Positions 51,374 to 60,083 of a stretch of 64,000 bases of DNA are shown piece by piece. The DNA lies in NCBI RefSeq assembly GCF_014323705.1, contig NZ_JABVEC010000031.1, positions 1-64,000 of the forward strand. Direction: 5' to 3'. Position 1 is the first letter of the stretch; every line of letters begins with the position of its first letter. The notes beneath the pieces are model-generated. The model was not told where the DNA came from, did not search any database, and saw only the letters and a list, made by a program, of their open reading frames with translations. The stretch is from Actinomadura alba (lineage in GTDB: Bacteria; Actinomycetota; Actinomycetes; Streptosporangiales; Streptosporangiaceae). Made by a program: the position numbers and the translations under genes.

Positions 51374-51496
51374 GTGTCTGCTCCTCGGTCTCGCACGCCC
51401 TCGATCGGCGCTCTCGCGGATAGGTAGAAGCACGCCCCGGATTCTCGACATCCCGGCCCGGAATCTCGGCGAAAAAATTTCCGGTGGGCCGTGCGC

Positions 51497-53347
51497 CTAG
51501 GCCGACAGGACATCCAGGACCTGCCGGCCGTACTTCGCGAGCTTGTTCTCACCGACGCCGGTCACCGCCGCGAGCTCGGCCGGCGTCGAGGGCAGCATCG
51601 TGGCGATCTCGCGGAGGGTCGCGTCGTGGAAGATGACGTAGGCGGGGACGCCCTGCTCCTTGGCGGTGGCGGCCCGCCAGGCGCGGAGCCGCTCAAAGAC
51701 CGGCACCGCGGCTTCGGGCAGCTCGGCGGGCACGGCCCGGCCTGATCTGGCGGCCTTGGCCGCCTTGGCGGGCCGGATCCGCTCCGGCTCACGCCGCATC
51801 GGGACCTGACGTTCTCCTTTGAGCACGTCGGCGCTCGCGGCGGTGAGCACCAGCGTGCCGTAGTCGCCCTCGACGGCCAGGAGGCCCTGCGCCAGCAGCT
51901 GGCGCACCACCCCTCGCCACTCCCCGTCGCGGAGTTCGGTGCCGACGCCGAACACCGTCAGGGTGTGGTGACCATGCTGGTCGACCTTGGGCGTCTTCTT
52001 GCCGAGCAGGATGTCGACGATCTGCCCCGTACCGAACTTCTGGCGCCGCTCGCGGTCGAGCCGGTAGATCGTCGACAGGACCTTCTGGGCGGCGATCGTG
52101 CCGTCCCACGACTCCGGCGGCGACAGGCAGGTGTCGCAGTTGCCGCAGGGGGCACCGCGCTGGCCGAAGTAGGCGAGCAGCTGCACCCGGCGGCACTCCA
52201 CCGTCTCGCAGAGGGCCAGCATGGCGTCGAGGTGGCCGCTCAGCCGGCGGCGGTGGGCATCGTCGCCCTCGGAGGTGCCGATCATCTTGCGCTGCTGCAC
52301 GACGTCCTGGAGACCGTAGGCGAGCCAGGCGGTGGAGGGCTGGCCGTCGCGCCCGGCGCGGCCGGTCTCCTGGTAGTAGCCTTCGACGGACTTCGGCAGG
52401 TCGAAGTGGGCGACGAAACGCACGTCGGGCTTGTCGATCCCCATGCCGAAGGCGATGGTGGCGACCACGACCAGGCCGTCCTCGCGCAGGAAACGCGACT
52501 GGTGCGCCGCGCGGGTGCGCGCGTCGAGCCCCGCGTGGTAGGGTACGGCGTCGATGCCGTTCTCGACCAGGAACGCGGCGATCTTCTCGACGGAGGACCG
52601 CGACAGGCAGTAGACGATCCCCGCGTCGCCCGCGTGCTCGGACCGCAGGAACTCCAGCAGCTGCCGCTTGGGCTCGTTCTTCGCCACGATGCGGTACTGG
52701 ATGTTCGGGCGGTCGAAGCTGGCCACGAAGTGGCGGGCCTCCCGCAACCCGAGCCGGGCGGTGATCTCGGCGTGGGTGGCCTCGGTGGCCGTCGCCGTCA
52801 GCGCGATCCGCGGCACGTCGGGCCACCGCTCGCTCAACTCCGAGAGGGCCAGGTAGTCGGGGCGGAAGTCATGCCCCCACTGCGCCACGCAGTGCGCCTC
52901 GTCGATCGCGAAGAGCGAAATCGTGCCGCGGTCGAGCAGCCGCAGCGTCGACTCGACCCGCAGCCGTTCCGGCGCCAGATAGAGCAGGTCGATCTCGCCT
53001 GCGACGAAGGCGGCCTCGACCACGCGCCGCTCGTCGAGGTCCTGCGTGGAGTTGAGGAACCCGGCCCGTACGCCCAGTGCGGTCAGGGCGTCGACCTGGT
53101 CCTGCATGAGCGCGATCAGCGGGGAGACCACGACGCCGACGCCCTTCCGGACGAGCGCGGGGATCTGGTAGCACAGCGACTTCCCGCCGCCGGTCGGCAT
53201 GAGCACGAGCGCGTCGTGACCGGCGATGACGTGCTCGATGATGTCCTGCTGGCCGGCGCGGAACGAGTCGTAGCCGAAGACGCGCCGCAGTACGAGCGAC
53301 GCCGGCGACGGGCCGCTCGTCTCGGGGCCGGGTTCCGGGGAGGCCAT
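51497..53347 (-). CDS. recQ: ATP-dependent DNA helicase RecQ
   Basis: 616-aa 3'-5' DNA helicase for recombination repair. Helicase motifs: LVLMPTGGGKSLCYQIPALV (Walker A), FAIDEAHCVAQWGHDFRPDY (DEAH), VATIAFGMGIDKPDVRFVAHFD, YYQETGRAGRDGQPS. The RQC zinc-binding segment is GQRGAPCGNCDTCLSPPE and an HRDC domain closes the protein (LPEAAVPVFERLRAWRAATAKEQGVPAYVIF). TAGAAT (53359-53354) six bases before ATG 53347 implies a leaderless transcript. An A/T-rich run at about 51472 follows the gene. Confidence 0.97.
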   Translation of the reverse strand: MASPEPGPETSGPSPASLVLRRVFGYDSFRAGQQDIIEHVIAGHDALVLMPTGGGKSLCYQIPALVRKGVGVVVSPLIALMQDQVDALTALGVRAGFLNSTQDLDERRVVEAAFVAGEIDLLYLAPERLRVESTLRLLDRGTISLFAIDEAHCVAQWGHDFRPDYLALSELSERWPDVPRIALTATATEATHAEITARLGLREARHFVASFDRPNIQYRIVAKNEPKRQLLEFLRSEHAGDAGIVYCLSRSSVEKIAAFLVENGIDAVPYHAGLDARTRAAHQSRFLREDGLVVVATIAFGMGIDKPDVRFVAHFDLPKSVEGYYQETGRAGRDGQPSTAWLAYGLQDVVQQRKMIGTSEGDDAHRRRLSGHLDAMLALCETVECRRVQLLAYFGQRGAPCGNCDTCLSPPESWDGTIAAQKVLSTIYRLDRERRQKFGTGQIVDILLGKKTPKVDQHGHHTLTVFGVGTELRDGEWRGVVRQLLAQGLLAVEGDYGTLVLTAASADVLKGERQVPMRREPERIRPAKAAKAARSGRAVPAELPEAAVPVFERLRAWRAATAKEQGVPAYVIFHDATLREIATMLPSTPAELAAVTGVGENKLAKYGRQVLDVLSA

Positions 53348-53527
53348 CCGGTGATTCTATGAGGATCCGGGGGTCCGCCGGGGCGGGTGCGGGCAGTCGT
53401 GCGGCGAGGGGTGCGCGCGGCCGCCACCGGCCCGGTCACCCGCCATGCGCTGGTACTGGTACTCGAATGAGGGACCCGGTCCGGAGAGGATACTCGGCCG
53501 GAGGAGAACCCGGCCCGAGGAGGCACC

Positions 53528-54718
53528 GTGGAGGCCGCCACCGAACGCGTCCTTGGCCTGCTCGGCAGGGCCGACCAGCTGAGGGTCCTCACCGCCGTGT
53601 CCGAGGCCCGGCTCGTGTCGGGTCACCCCCTGGACGACCCGTCGCACATCCTGCTCCGCGAGATCGCCATGGCCGAGGGCCTCGCCGCGGTGCGCGCCTA
53701 CCTCGATGAGCCGTCACGGCGGGGCGCGGCCCTGGCCCGTACCGTACGGCGGCTGGAGAACACCGGGTACGAGGCGCTGCGCGAGCACGGCATCGATCCG
53801 GACGCGGTTCGCTCGATTCCCGGCGCCGCCCGTGCCGCCGCCCGCCGTCTTCTGCCCGGCTCGGCCACCGGCCGGGTCGACGGAGGCACCGTCCACTGGG
53901 CCAACCGCCATTCCTTCGCGGTGCTGCGCACGGGCGCCACCGAGCACCACGCGGGGCAGCCGTTCGCTGCGGTCACCGAGCACGCGGCCTCGGTCTTCGC
54001 CCGCCGCTACTACGGATTCACCGTGTCGGACCGCGACTCCTTCTTCTGCCGGCCGGAGTCCGTCCGGGTGGTGGCCGCCGGGTATGACTGGCTCGCCGGA
54101 CAGGCCGAACCCGTGCCCGGGCTGACCGCGTGGCAGCGCCACGGCGTCGCCCGGCTACGGGACATCCCGGCGGACGCCGGCGGAGGACGCGAGCGGCAGG
54201 TGCTTCGCATGTACTGCACCCACGAGGTCGCGCACACCTACCGGCTCGATGGGCGGGAACCCGTCCTGGACATGCTCCGGCGTACCGGCCACGACCCCGG
54301 CGACGCCTTCCGCCACGGGATACCCGGCCCGCGCCACCTCGGCGCGTGGGACCGCCTGGCGAGTGGCGGCGGCCCACCGGCGAGCAACACCTTCGACGTC
54401 ACCTTCCTGCTCTCCGACGTGCTGGCGACCCTCACCCAGGCCATCGCCGGCCCGGACGAGCTCGTCAACCGGCTCCAGGCCGCCTACCTGTGGCAGGCCG
54501 TCGCGCCGCCGACGCCGGCGAGTCCCCGGCGCGGAGTGATCGTCAGCCTGCGTACCGCCGAGTCGCTGGACCTTCACGGTCTCATGCGAGAACTCGAAAA
54601 GATCTTCGTGGCGGCCCGTACCTCGCCCGCCACGGTGCCCGCCCTGCTGGCCGCACTGGAGCACCACAGCCTGCGGCTGCTGCACGACCGTTTCCCGTAC
54701 GCCGTTCCGACGCCATGA
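53528..54718 (+). CDS. Hypothetical protein with HEVAH (HExxH-type) motif
   Basis: 396 aa, no signal peptide or membrane segment. Residues 232-236 read HEVAH (context MYCTHEVAHTYRLDG), matching the zinc-protease HExxH pattern. A distant third ligand is not obvious. N-terminal third is helical (LLGRADQLRVLTAVSEARL); a central region has Phe/Tyr/Cys-rich SVFARRYYGFTVSDRDSFFCRPESV. GAGGAGG lies four bases before GTG 53528. I do not recognise the family. The motif may be fortuitous; alternatives include a structural helix. Diverges from recQ. Confidence 0.6.
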   Translation: MEAATERVLGLLGRADQLRVLTAVSEARLVSGHPLDDPSHILLREIAMAEGLAAVRAYLDEPSRRGAALARTVRRLENTGYEALREHGIDPDAVRSIPGAARAAARRLLPGSATGRVDGGTVHWANRHSFAVLRTGATEHHAGQPFAAVTEHAASVFARRYYGFTVSDRDSFFCRPESVRVVAAGYDWLAGQAEPVPGLTAWQRHGVARLRDIPADAGGGRERQVLRMYCTHEVAHTYRLDGREPVLDMLRRTGHDPGDAFRHGIPGPRHLGAWDRLASGGGPPASNTFDVTFLLSDVLATLTQAIAGPDELVNRLQAAYLWQAVAPPTPASPRRGVIVSLRTAESLDLHGLMRELEKIFVAARTSPATVPALLAALEHHSLRLLHDRFPYAVPTP

Positions 54719-54852
54719 ACGGCCCCTGATCCGGACCCGTGTCCGGCGCCCCTGTCGTGCCCGCGTCCGGACCCGCCGTCCGGCCCGTCGTCGTCATGGA
54801 TCGCCCTATACGGCGCATTCCGGACCTTGTGGCCCGAAGGCCCCATCCGGCA

Positions 54853-54866
54853 AGGACCTGTGACCC
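54853..54866 (+). promoter_or_regulatory. DevR box before the Rv1733c-like gene
   Basis: AGGACCTGTGACCC, two mismatches to GGGAC-N4-GTCCC. A weaker GGCCCGAAGGCCCC (54831-54844) is centred 22 bp away, the spacing seen at the other pairs. They lie 80-116 bp before ATG 54947. Confidence 0.5.
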
Positions 54867-54946
54867 TGCCGTCAGGGCCGAGCCCCTGCCTAGCGTCGAA
54901 AGAACACCTCACGCCGACGGGCACCAGGGCAGGAGGCGAATCGACC

Positions 54947-55537
54947 ATGCGCGGGATCTGGGCAAGGCTGGACCGGGCTCGTAGACGACTCGGCCTCGAC
55001 CGCAACGACCTCCGGCGCGGCGTCGACCGCGTGCAGTGGGCGCTGGCCAGCGCCCTGCTCATGGTGTTCCTGGCGGCCGCACCCGCGACCGCGAGCATCG
55101 TCGCCGACCACGTGTACGACTCCGGCGTGCGCACCGAGCACCGGGAGAAGGCGACCCGCCACCAGATCGACGCCACCGTCATCGGCGTCGCCGAGGCCTC
55201 GCGCACCGGGCAGACCGGGGCGACCGTTCCCACCGTGCGGCTGCGGTGGTCGGCACCTGACGGCACCCCCCGTACCGGTGAGGCCCCGGCGCGCGGCTCG
55301 ACCGCCACCGGCACCACCCAGCGGATCTGGATCGACGACTCCGGCGCCGCGACGGCCCGCCCGCGCCGGCACGTCCAGACGGTCGGCGCCACGGTCTACG
55401 CCGCCACCGGGACGACCACCGCGATCGGCGGCCTTCTGCTGATCGCCTACGGCACGGTGCGCCGCCGCTGCGACCGGTGCCGCTCGCGGCTGTGGGACGT
55501 CGACTGGGCCCGCCTGGACCGCCGCCGGACCGGCTGA
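54947..55537 (+). CDS. Rv1733c-like membrane protein
   Basis: 196 aa with two transmembrane helices (about 30-50, WALASALLMVFLAAAPATA; about 150-168, AATGTTTAIGGLLLIAYGT) and an extracytoplasmic domain between them. The pattern VRLRWSAPDGTPRTGEAPA, then IWIDDSGA is shared with the Rv1733c family, a DosR-regulon membrane protein of M. tuberculosis. Start ATG 54947 has AGGAGG ten bases upstream. The C-terminal cytoplasmic tail holds RRRCDRCRSRLWDVDW, a two-Cys motif. Function unknown. Confidence 0.85.
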   Translation: MRGIWARLDRARRRLGLDRNDLRRGVDRVQWALASALLMVFLAAAPATASIVADHVYDSGVRTEHREKATRHQIDATVIGVAEASRTGQTGATVPTVRLRWSAPDGTPRTGEAPARGSTATGTTQRIWIDDSGAATARPRRHVQTVGATVYAATGTTTAIGGLLLIAYGTVRRRCDRCRSRLWDVDWARLDRRRTG

Positions 55538-55616
55538 CACAGGAAGACACAGGAAGACCCGCGCCGGGCCGGCGGATCCGGCAGGGCCCGAGCCGCCGAT
55601 CGGTCGCGTGCGCCGC

Positions 55617-57341
55617 TCAGGTGTGCTCGGCGGTCGGAGGCACCCGCCACTGGAGCAGGGTTCCCCCGCCCTCACGCCGCCGGATCGTGAAAGACCCGCC
55701 CAGGCCCTGTGCCCGGTCGGCGAGGTTCCGCAGGCCGCTGCGCCGGCCCTCGGCCGGGACGCCCACTCCGTCGTCCTCCACCCGCAGGACCAGGTCGCAC
55801 CCCACGTCGACCGACACGGTCGCCTGGCTGGCCTGGGCGTGCCGTGCCACGTTGGACAGCGCCTCGTGCAACACCGCCAGGAGCTGTTCGCCGACCTCAT
55901 CGTCGACCGCGGTGTCGAGTAACCCGTCCAGGCGCACCGACGGGGCGAAGCCGAGACTCTCGGCAGCGCTGTCGACGATCGTGTGCAGTCGGCTGCGCAG
56001 GCCCTCCTGGCCGGGCGAGGTCTGCAACGCGAAGATCGTTGAGCGGATCTGCCGGATGGTGTCGTCGAGGTCGTCGATCGCCCGCCGTACCCGGTGCGCC
56101 ACGTCGGGCCTATCGATGATCTTGATGGCGCTCATCAGGGTCATGGCCGTGGCGAACAGGCGCTGGATCACGGTGTCGTGCAGATCCTTGGCGATGCGGT
56201 CCCGGTCCTCCAGCACCACAAGGCGTTCGGCGCCGCGCCGGTGCTCGGCCACCGCCAGCGCGACGGCCGCCTGCCCGGCGAAAGCCTCCAAGAGCCGTCG
56301 GGCGGACTCCCGGAACACGGGGCCGCCGGGCGGGTTGGCGACCGAGATGACGCCTCGGGCACCCGTGCCCAGGCCGAGCGGCACCATCAGCACCGGGCCG
56401 ATGTCTCTCCTGCAGAGCACCTCGGCGTCGGTCGCGGCCTCGCGCGCGTCGGGCAGCACCACCGACGCGCCGCCCCGGTAGACCCGGCCGGCGAGGGCGT
56501 TGTCGATGGGCACGCGCACGCCGCACATCTCGTCGGAGGCGTCACCGTGCACCGCCTCGATGACGAACTCCTGCGCCGGAACGTCGACCAGCGACACGAT
56601 CGCGAGCGCCGCGTCGGCGATCTCGCGGGACCGCTGCGCCACCAGCGCCATGACGTCCTGCGGATCGGTGCCGGACAGCAGCGCCGTGGAGACCTCCGCC
56701 GACGCCTCGAGCCAGCGCTCCCGGTGCCGGCCGTCCTCGTACAGCCGGGCGTTCTCGATCGCGACGCCCGCGGCGGTGGCCAGGGCCGTGACGACGGCCT
56801 CGTCCTCCTCCTCGAAACCGCCGCCGCCGACCTTCTCGGTCAGGTAAAGAATGCCGAAGACCTCGTCGCGGACCCTGATCGGCACTCCGAGGAAACCGTG
56901 CATGGGCGGGTGACCCGCCGGGAATCCGTACGACTCGGGATGAGCGGAGATCTCGCCGAGCCTCAGCACGTGCGGCTCCTTGATGAGCAGGCCGAGAATG
57001 CCGTGGCCGTGCGGCCAGTGGCCGATCGCCGCGATCTGCTCCTCGGTGACGCCGACGGTGACGAACTGCACCAGTCGCTCGCCCTCGTCGCCGATCACGC
57101 CCAGTGCGCCGTAGCGGGCGTCCGCCAAGGTCATGGCGCCCTCGGTGATCCGGCGGAGCACGGTCTCGAGATCGAGGTCGCTGCCGACCGACACCACCGC
57201 CTCGAGCAGCGCGTGCATCCGATCACGGGTGGAGCGCGCGGTCTCGAGCCGCGTCTGCAGCTCGGTGAGCAGGTCGTCCAGCCGCAGCTGCGGCAGGCTC
57301 AACCTGGCGCGATCCTCCCCGGGTCGATCGTCGGGCCCCAC
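55617..57341 (-). CDS. devS: Heme-GAF sensor histidine kinase DevS/DosT-like
   Basis: 574-aa soluble kinase. Two GAF domains (about 45-195 and 210-355) are followed by HisKA_3 (DRDRIAKDLHDTVIQRLFATAM) and HATPase (LHEALSNVARHAQAS, VEDDGVGVP, GLRNLADRAQGLGG). In GAF-A, His144 in PAGHPPMHGFLGVP aligns with the heme-ligand His149 of M. tuberculosis DevS, so oxygen, NO or CO sensing is expected. GTG 57341 is preferred: CATACT just upstream and a perfect DevR box centred about 46 bp upstream give a leaderless promoter. ATG 57371 would run nearly into that box. Divergent from devR. Confidence 0.9.
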   Translation of the reverse strand: MGPDDRPGEDRARLSLPQLRLDDLLTELQTRLETARSTRDRMHALLEAVVSVGSDLDLETVLRRITEGAMTLADARYGALGVIGDEGERLVQFVTVGVTEEQIAAIGHWPHGHGILGLLIKEPHVLRLGEISAHPESYGFPAGHPPMHGFLGVPIRVRDEVFGILYLTEKVGGGGFEEEDEAVVTALATAAGVAIENARLYEDGRHRERWLEASAEVSTALLSGTDPQDVMALVAQRSREIADAALAIVSLVDVPAQEFVIEAVHGDASDEMCGVRVPIDNALAGRVYRGGASVVLPDAREAATDAEVLCRRDIGPVLMVPLGLGTGARGVISVANPPGGPVFRESARRLLEAFAGQAAVALAVAEHRRGAERLVVLEDRDRIAKDLHDTVIQRLFATAMTLMSAIKIIDRPDVAHRVRRAIDDLDDTIRQIRSTIFALQTSPGQEGLRSRLHTIVDSAAESLGFAPSVRLDGLLDTAVDDEVGEQLLAVLHEALSNVARHAQASQATVSVDVGCDLVLRVEDDGVGVPAEGRRSGLRNLADRAQGLGGSFTIRRREGGGTLLQWRVPPTAEHT

Positions 57342-57380
57342 ACGGCAAGTATGCCTTGCTTCCGGCTCCATGTCCGGACC

Positions 57381-57394
57381 GGGACCTTGGTCCC
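57381..57394. promoter_or_regulatory. DevR box in the divergent devS/devR region
   Basis: GGGACCTTGGTCCC is a perfect GGGAC-N4-GTCCC site. A weaker GGGACCTACGCTCT (57404-57417) follows, centres 23 bp apart. It implies autoregulation of the kinase-regulator pair. Confidence 0.72.
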
Positions 57395-57482
57395 CGCGAT
57401 CACGGGACCTACGCTCTACCCAGGTCAGGGGCACAATGGTTACCGTCGGCGGCGTTACCCTGCCGGGGAGAGGGACCACGCC

Positions 57483-58175
57483 ATGATCAGTCAGCCCTTC
57501 CACAGCCGGGACACCATCCGGGTGTTCCTGATGGACGACCACGAGGTGGTCCGCCGGGGTGTCGCGGCGCTGCTCTCCGAAGAGGCGGACATCGAGGTCG
57601 TCGGCGAGGCCGCGTCGGCAGAGCAGGCGCTGGCGCGCATTCCGGCGGCCCGCCCGGACGTGGCGGTGCTCGACGTGCGGGTGCCCGACGGGGACGGCGT
57701 CAGCGTGTGCCGGGAGGTGCGCTCCCGCATGCCCGAGGTGGCCTGCCTGATGCTCACCTCCTTCTCCGACGAGGAGGCCCTGTTCGACGCGGTGATGGCG
57801 GGCGCCGCGGGCTACGTGCTCAAGCAGATCCATGGCTCCGACCTGGTCGGCGCCGTCCGTACGGTCGCCTCCGGCCAGTCGCTCCTGGACCCGAGGAGCA
57901 CCGCGCAGATGCTGCAGCGGCTGCGCGACCGGGCAGTGCGCAAGGATCCGCTCTCCGAGCTCTCGGACCAGGAACGGCAGATCCTCGAGCTCATCGGTGA
58001 GGGGCTGACCAACCGCCAGATCGGCGAGCGCATGTTCCTGGCCGAGAAGACCGTCAAGAACTACGTGTCGAATCTCTTCACCAAGTTGAACATGAGCCGG
58101 CGCACCCAGGCGGCGGCGTTCGTCGCGCAGCTCAAGGCGGCAAGGCCCAAGCCGGAGCGGCAGGGCACCGAGTGA
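57483..58175 (+). CDS. devR: Dormancy response regulator DevR/DosR-like
   Basis: 230-aa NarL-type regulator. The receiver (IRVFLMDDHEVVRRGVAALL, phospho-Asp in VAVLDVRVPDGDG, Lys in GYVLKQIHG) and the LuxR-type DNA-binding domain (LSDQERQILELIGEGLTNRQIGERMFLAEKTVKNYVSNL) follow M. tuberculosis DevR closely, including the TNRQIGERMFLAEKTVKNYVS recognition region. ATG 57483 with AGAGGGA upstream is the start. The likely targets are the GGGAC-N4-GTCCC boxes around it. Confidence 0.94.
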   Translation: MISQPFHSRDTIRVFLMDDHEVVRRGVAALLSEEADIEVVGEAASAEQALARIPAARPDVAVLDVRVPDGDGVSVCREVRSRMPEVACLMLTSFSDEEALFDAVMAGAAGYVLKQIHGSDLVGAVRTVASGQSLLDPRSTAQMLQRLRDRAVRKDPLSELSDQERQILELIGEGLTNRQIGERMFLAEKTVKNYVSNLFTKLNMSRRTQAAAFVAQLKAARPKPERQGTE

Positions 58176-58212
58176 ACCGCGCGGCGACCTCCCGCGCATG
58201 GGTTCTTCTTTA

Positions 58213-58226
58213 AGGACCTTTTTCCC
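58213..58226 (+). promoter_or_regulatory. DevR box before PNPOx-like gene 1
   Basis: AGGACCTTTTTCCC, two mismatches to GGGAC-N4-GTCCC, 21 bp before ATG 58248. Confidence 0.5.
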
Positions 58227-58247
58227 TATCCCTACACGACGGCCTGG

Positions 58248-58676
58248 ATGACCATGTCTGTCATGCCCTACGACGCCGGCGGCCTGGAGATCCTCACCGC
58301 CGAGGAGTGCCGGACCCTGCTGGCCGGCGGCCTCCTCGGCCGCATCGTGTTCACCGACAGCGCGCTTCCCGCGATCCAGCCGGTCAACTACGCGATCGCC
58401 GACGGCGACCTGGTGATCCGGACCTCCACGCGGACGAAGCTCGCGGCGGCCGCGAGCGACGCGATCGTGGCCTTCGAAGTGGACGACTTCGACGCCGCGA
58501 CGGGCCGGGGGTGGTCGGTCGTCGTGACCGGACACGCGCGTGCCGTCTCCGACCTTCGTGAACTCGCCGAGCTCCGGAGGCTGCCTCTGCGTCCCTGGAC
58601 ACCGGCGGACGGTGGCCACTACATCCGCATCCAGCCGGTGGTCCTGTCCGGTCGCCGCGTTCCCGGCACGGTGTGA
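58248..58676 (+). CDS. Pyridoxamine 5'-phosphate oxidase-like protein
   Basis: 142-aa split-barrel flavin-binding-type protein: LLAGGLLGRIVFTDSALPAIQPVNYAIADGDLVIRTSTRTKLAAAASDAIVAFEVDDFD, then GWSVVVTGHARAV. This subgroup occurs in the DosR regulon (Rv3129). Three in-frame ATGs (58248, 58254, 58263) are possible starts. It lies 72 bp after devR with a DevR box between. Ligand unknown. Confidence 0.85.
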   Translation: MTMSVMPYDAGGLEILTAEECRTLLAGGLLGRIVFTDSALPAIQPVNYAIADGDLVIRTSTRTKLAAAASDAIVAFEVDDFDAATGRGWSVVVTGHARAVSDLRELAELRRLPLRPWTPADGGHYIRIQPVVLSGRRVPGTV

Positions 58677-58757
58677 CCGCCACCCGTTGGCCTTTCCCCG
58701 GCAGAGGCGAAGGTCCATGCCGGCCGGGACCTCGAGCGGCGGACGCGGGCTCAGGCT

Positions 58758-58771
58758 GGGACGTTCGCCCC
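58758..58771 (+). promoter_or_regulatory. DevR box before PNPOx-like gene 2
   Basis: GGGACGTTCGCCCC, one mismatch to GGGAC-N4-GTCCC, 35 bp before ATG 58807. Confidence 0.55.
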
Positions 58772-58806
58772 TGCTGTCACCGGCGCGCGAGTCACACGAT
58801 GGGTGC

Positions 58807-59241
58807 ATGGACGATGCCAACGGGCTCGAGATCCTCGATCGGCGGGAATGCCTCGCCCTGCTGGGCTCGGTACCGCTCGGCCGGGTCGTGTTCACTGAGC
58901 GCGCGCTGCCGGCGGTGCAGCCGGTCGACTTCGCCCTCGACCGTGACTGCGTGGTCATCCGGATGGCACCCGGGTCGAGGCTCGCGACGGCCATGCGCGG
59001 AACCGTGGTGGCGTTCGAAGCCGACGACTTCGACGGCGACAGCCGCACCGGCTGGTCGGTCACCGTCGTCGGCCAGGCCAGCGCGGTACGGGACCCCGCC
59101 GAGGTGAACCGCTTGTCCCGGCTGCCGCTTCGACCCTGGGCCCCCGGCCGGCGGGACCAGTTCATCCGGATTCCGAGCCAGCACGTCACCGGCCGCCGGA
59201 TGAATCCGGCCACGCGCGGGAACGGCGGGCAGGCCGCCTAG
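58807..59241 (+). CDS. Pyridoxamine 5'-phosphate oxidase-like protein (paralogue)
   Basis: 144-aa paralogue of the preceding gene: LLGSVPLGRVVFTERALPAVQPVDFALDRDCVVIRMAPGSRLATAMRGTVVAFEADDFD, GWSVTVVGQASAV. The two share the same core, so this is a local duplication. Start ATG 58807; the longer upstream frame is not used. It probably continues into the CBS-domain gene 85 bp downstream. Confidence 0.85.
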   Translation: MDDANGLEILDRRECLALLGSVPLGRVVFTERALPAVQPVDFALDRDCVVIRMAPGSRLATAMRGTVVAFEADDFDGDSRTGWSVTVVGQASAVRDPAEVNRLSRLPLRPWAPGRRDQFIRIPSQHVTGRRMNPATRGNGGQAA

Positions 59242-59326
59242 GAACCGCGCCGCCGACGCGCGATCACCGACTCCGGCCGCCCCGGCCGCACGTCTTGCGT
59301 CCCGTCAGCTCGAGAAGGAGCCGTCC

Positions 59327-59938
59327 ATGATCGTGCGAGAGGCGATGAGCACGCCGGCGGTGACGGTGCCCGGCTCGTGGTCGGTGCGGCAGGCCGTACG
59401 CCTGCTCCATGAACGCGGCGTCACCGCGGTACCCGTCGTCGACCAGGCCGGGTACCTGGTCGGGGTGGTGACCGAGACGGATCTGCTGCGCGGCGAGTTC
59501 GAGACCGATCCCGCCGCGTTCCTTCGAGCGACCGCCGCCGCCGGCGAGCCGCCGGTCGTCCGGGTCGAGGACGTCATGACCACCGAGGTACGGACGGCCT
59601 CGGAGAGCACCGACCTCGCGGCACTCGCCGAGCTCATGATCACGATGGGGCTGGGGATCGTCCCGGTGCTTCGCGGGGATCGCCTCGTCGGCGTGCTCAG
59701 GCGCCATGACCTCATGAGGCTGGTCTCCGACAGCGACGCCCGGGTGCGAGACGACGTCCTGGCCGCCATCCGCGAGCGCTTCCCCGCCGGGCCGCACTGG
59801 ACCGTCACGGTCAGGGCCGGTGTCGTACGGCTCCAGGGGACCGCGGGCGGACACGCCGCGCGCGCGGTGCACCTGCTCGCCCGCACCGTGCCGGGCGTGA
59901 CCAGGGTCGCGGTCGTCGACGCCCCGAACGCCGTCTGA
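59327..59938 (+). CDS. CBS domain pair with C-terminal BON-like domain
   Basis: 203 aa. CBS1: VREAMSTPAVTVPGSWSVRQAVRLLHERGVTAVPVVDQAGYLVGVVTETDLLR. CBS2: VEDVMTTEVRTASESTDLAALAELMITMGLGIVPVLRGDRLVGVLRRHDLMRLV. The tail (VRDDVLAAIRERFPAGPHWTVTVRAGVVRLQGTAGGHAARAVHLLARTVPGVTRVAVVD) is a BON-like domain. The DosR-regulon hypoxic response protein Rv2626c is a CBS-only relative. It probably senses adenine nucleotides. Start ATG 59327 with AAGGAG upstream. Confidence 0.92.
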   Translation: MIVREAMSTPAVTVPGSWSVRQAVRLLHERGVTAVPVVDQAGYLVGVVTETDLLRGEFETDPAAFLRATAAAGEPPVVRVEDVMTTEVRTASESTDLAALAELMITMGLGIVPVLRGDRLVGVLRRHDLMRLVSDSDARVRDDVLAAIRERFPAGPHWTVTVRAGVVRLQGTAGGHAARAVHLLARTVPGVTRVAVVDAPNAV

Positions 59939-59981
59939 GCCGGGGGCTCACCGCGCGGGCCGCGAACCAGGGCCGGAGGAC

Positions 59982-60004
59982 GGGACAGCGGTGACGAAAG
60001 TCCC
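59982..60004 (+). promoter_or_regulatory. Overlapping DevR boxes before small protein 1
   Basis: GGGACAGCGGTGAC (59982-59995) and GTGACGAAAGTCCC (59991-60004) share a central half-site; each has one mismatch. A further inverted repeat, GGGTCCGC/GCGGACCC (60009-60032), is centred 23 bp beyond the second box. All lie 50-100 bp before ATG 60084. Confidence 0.6.
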
Positions 60005-60083
60005 TTCGGGGTCCGCGGATCGGAGCGGACCCTGGGAGTGAGCCGGGCCCGCCAGGCCCCGCAAGTGATGCGAGGAGCAGACC

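Noticed and set aside
51465..51485. A/T-rich run after recQ as a strong terminator
   Set aside because: A six-T stretch is present on the minus strand, but no convincing stem precedes it, so I did not call a terminator.
59260..59326. DevR box before the CBS-domain gene
   Set aside because: Only a GTCCC half-site with three mismatches elsewhere; co-transcription from the upstream PNPOx unit is more likely.
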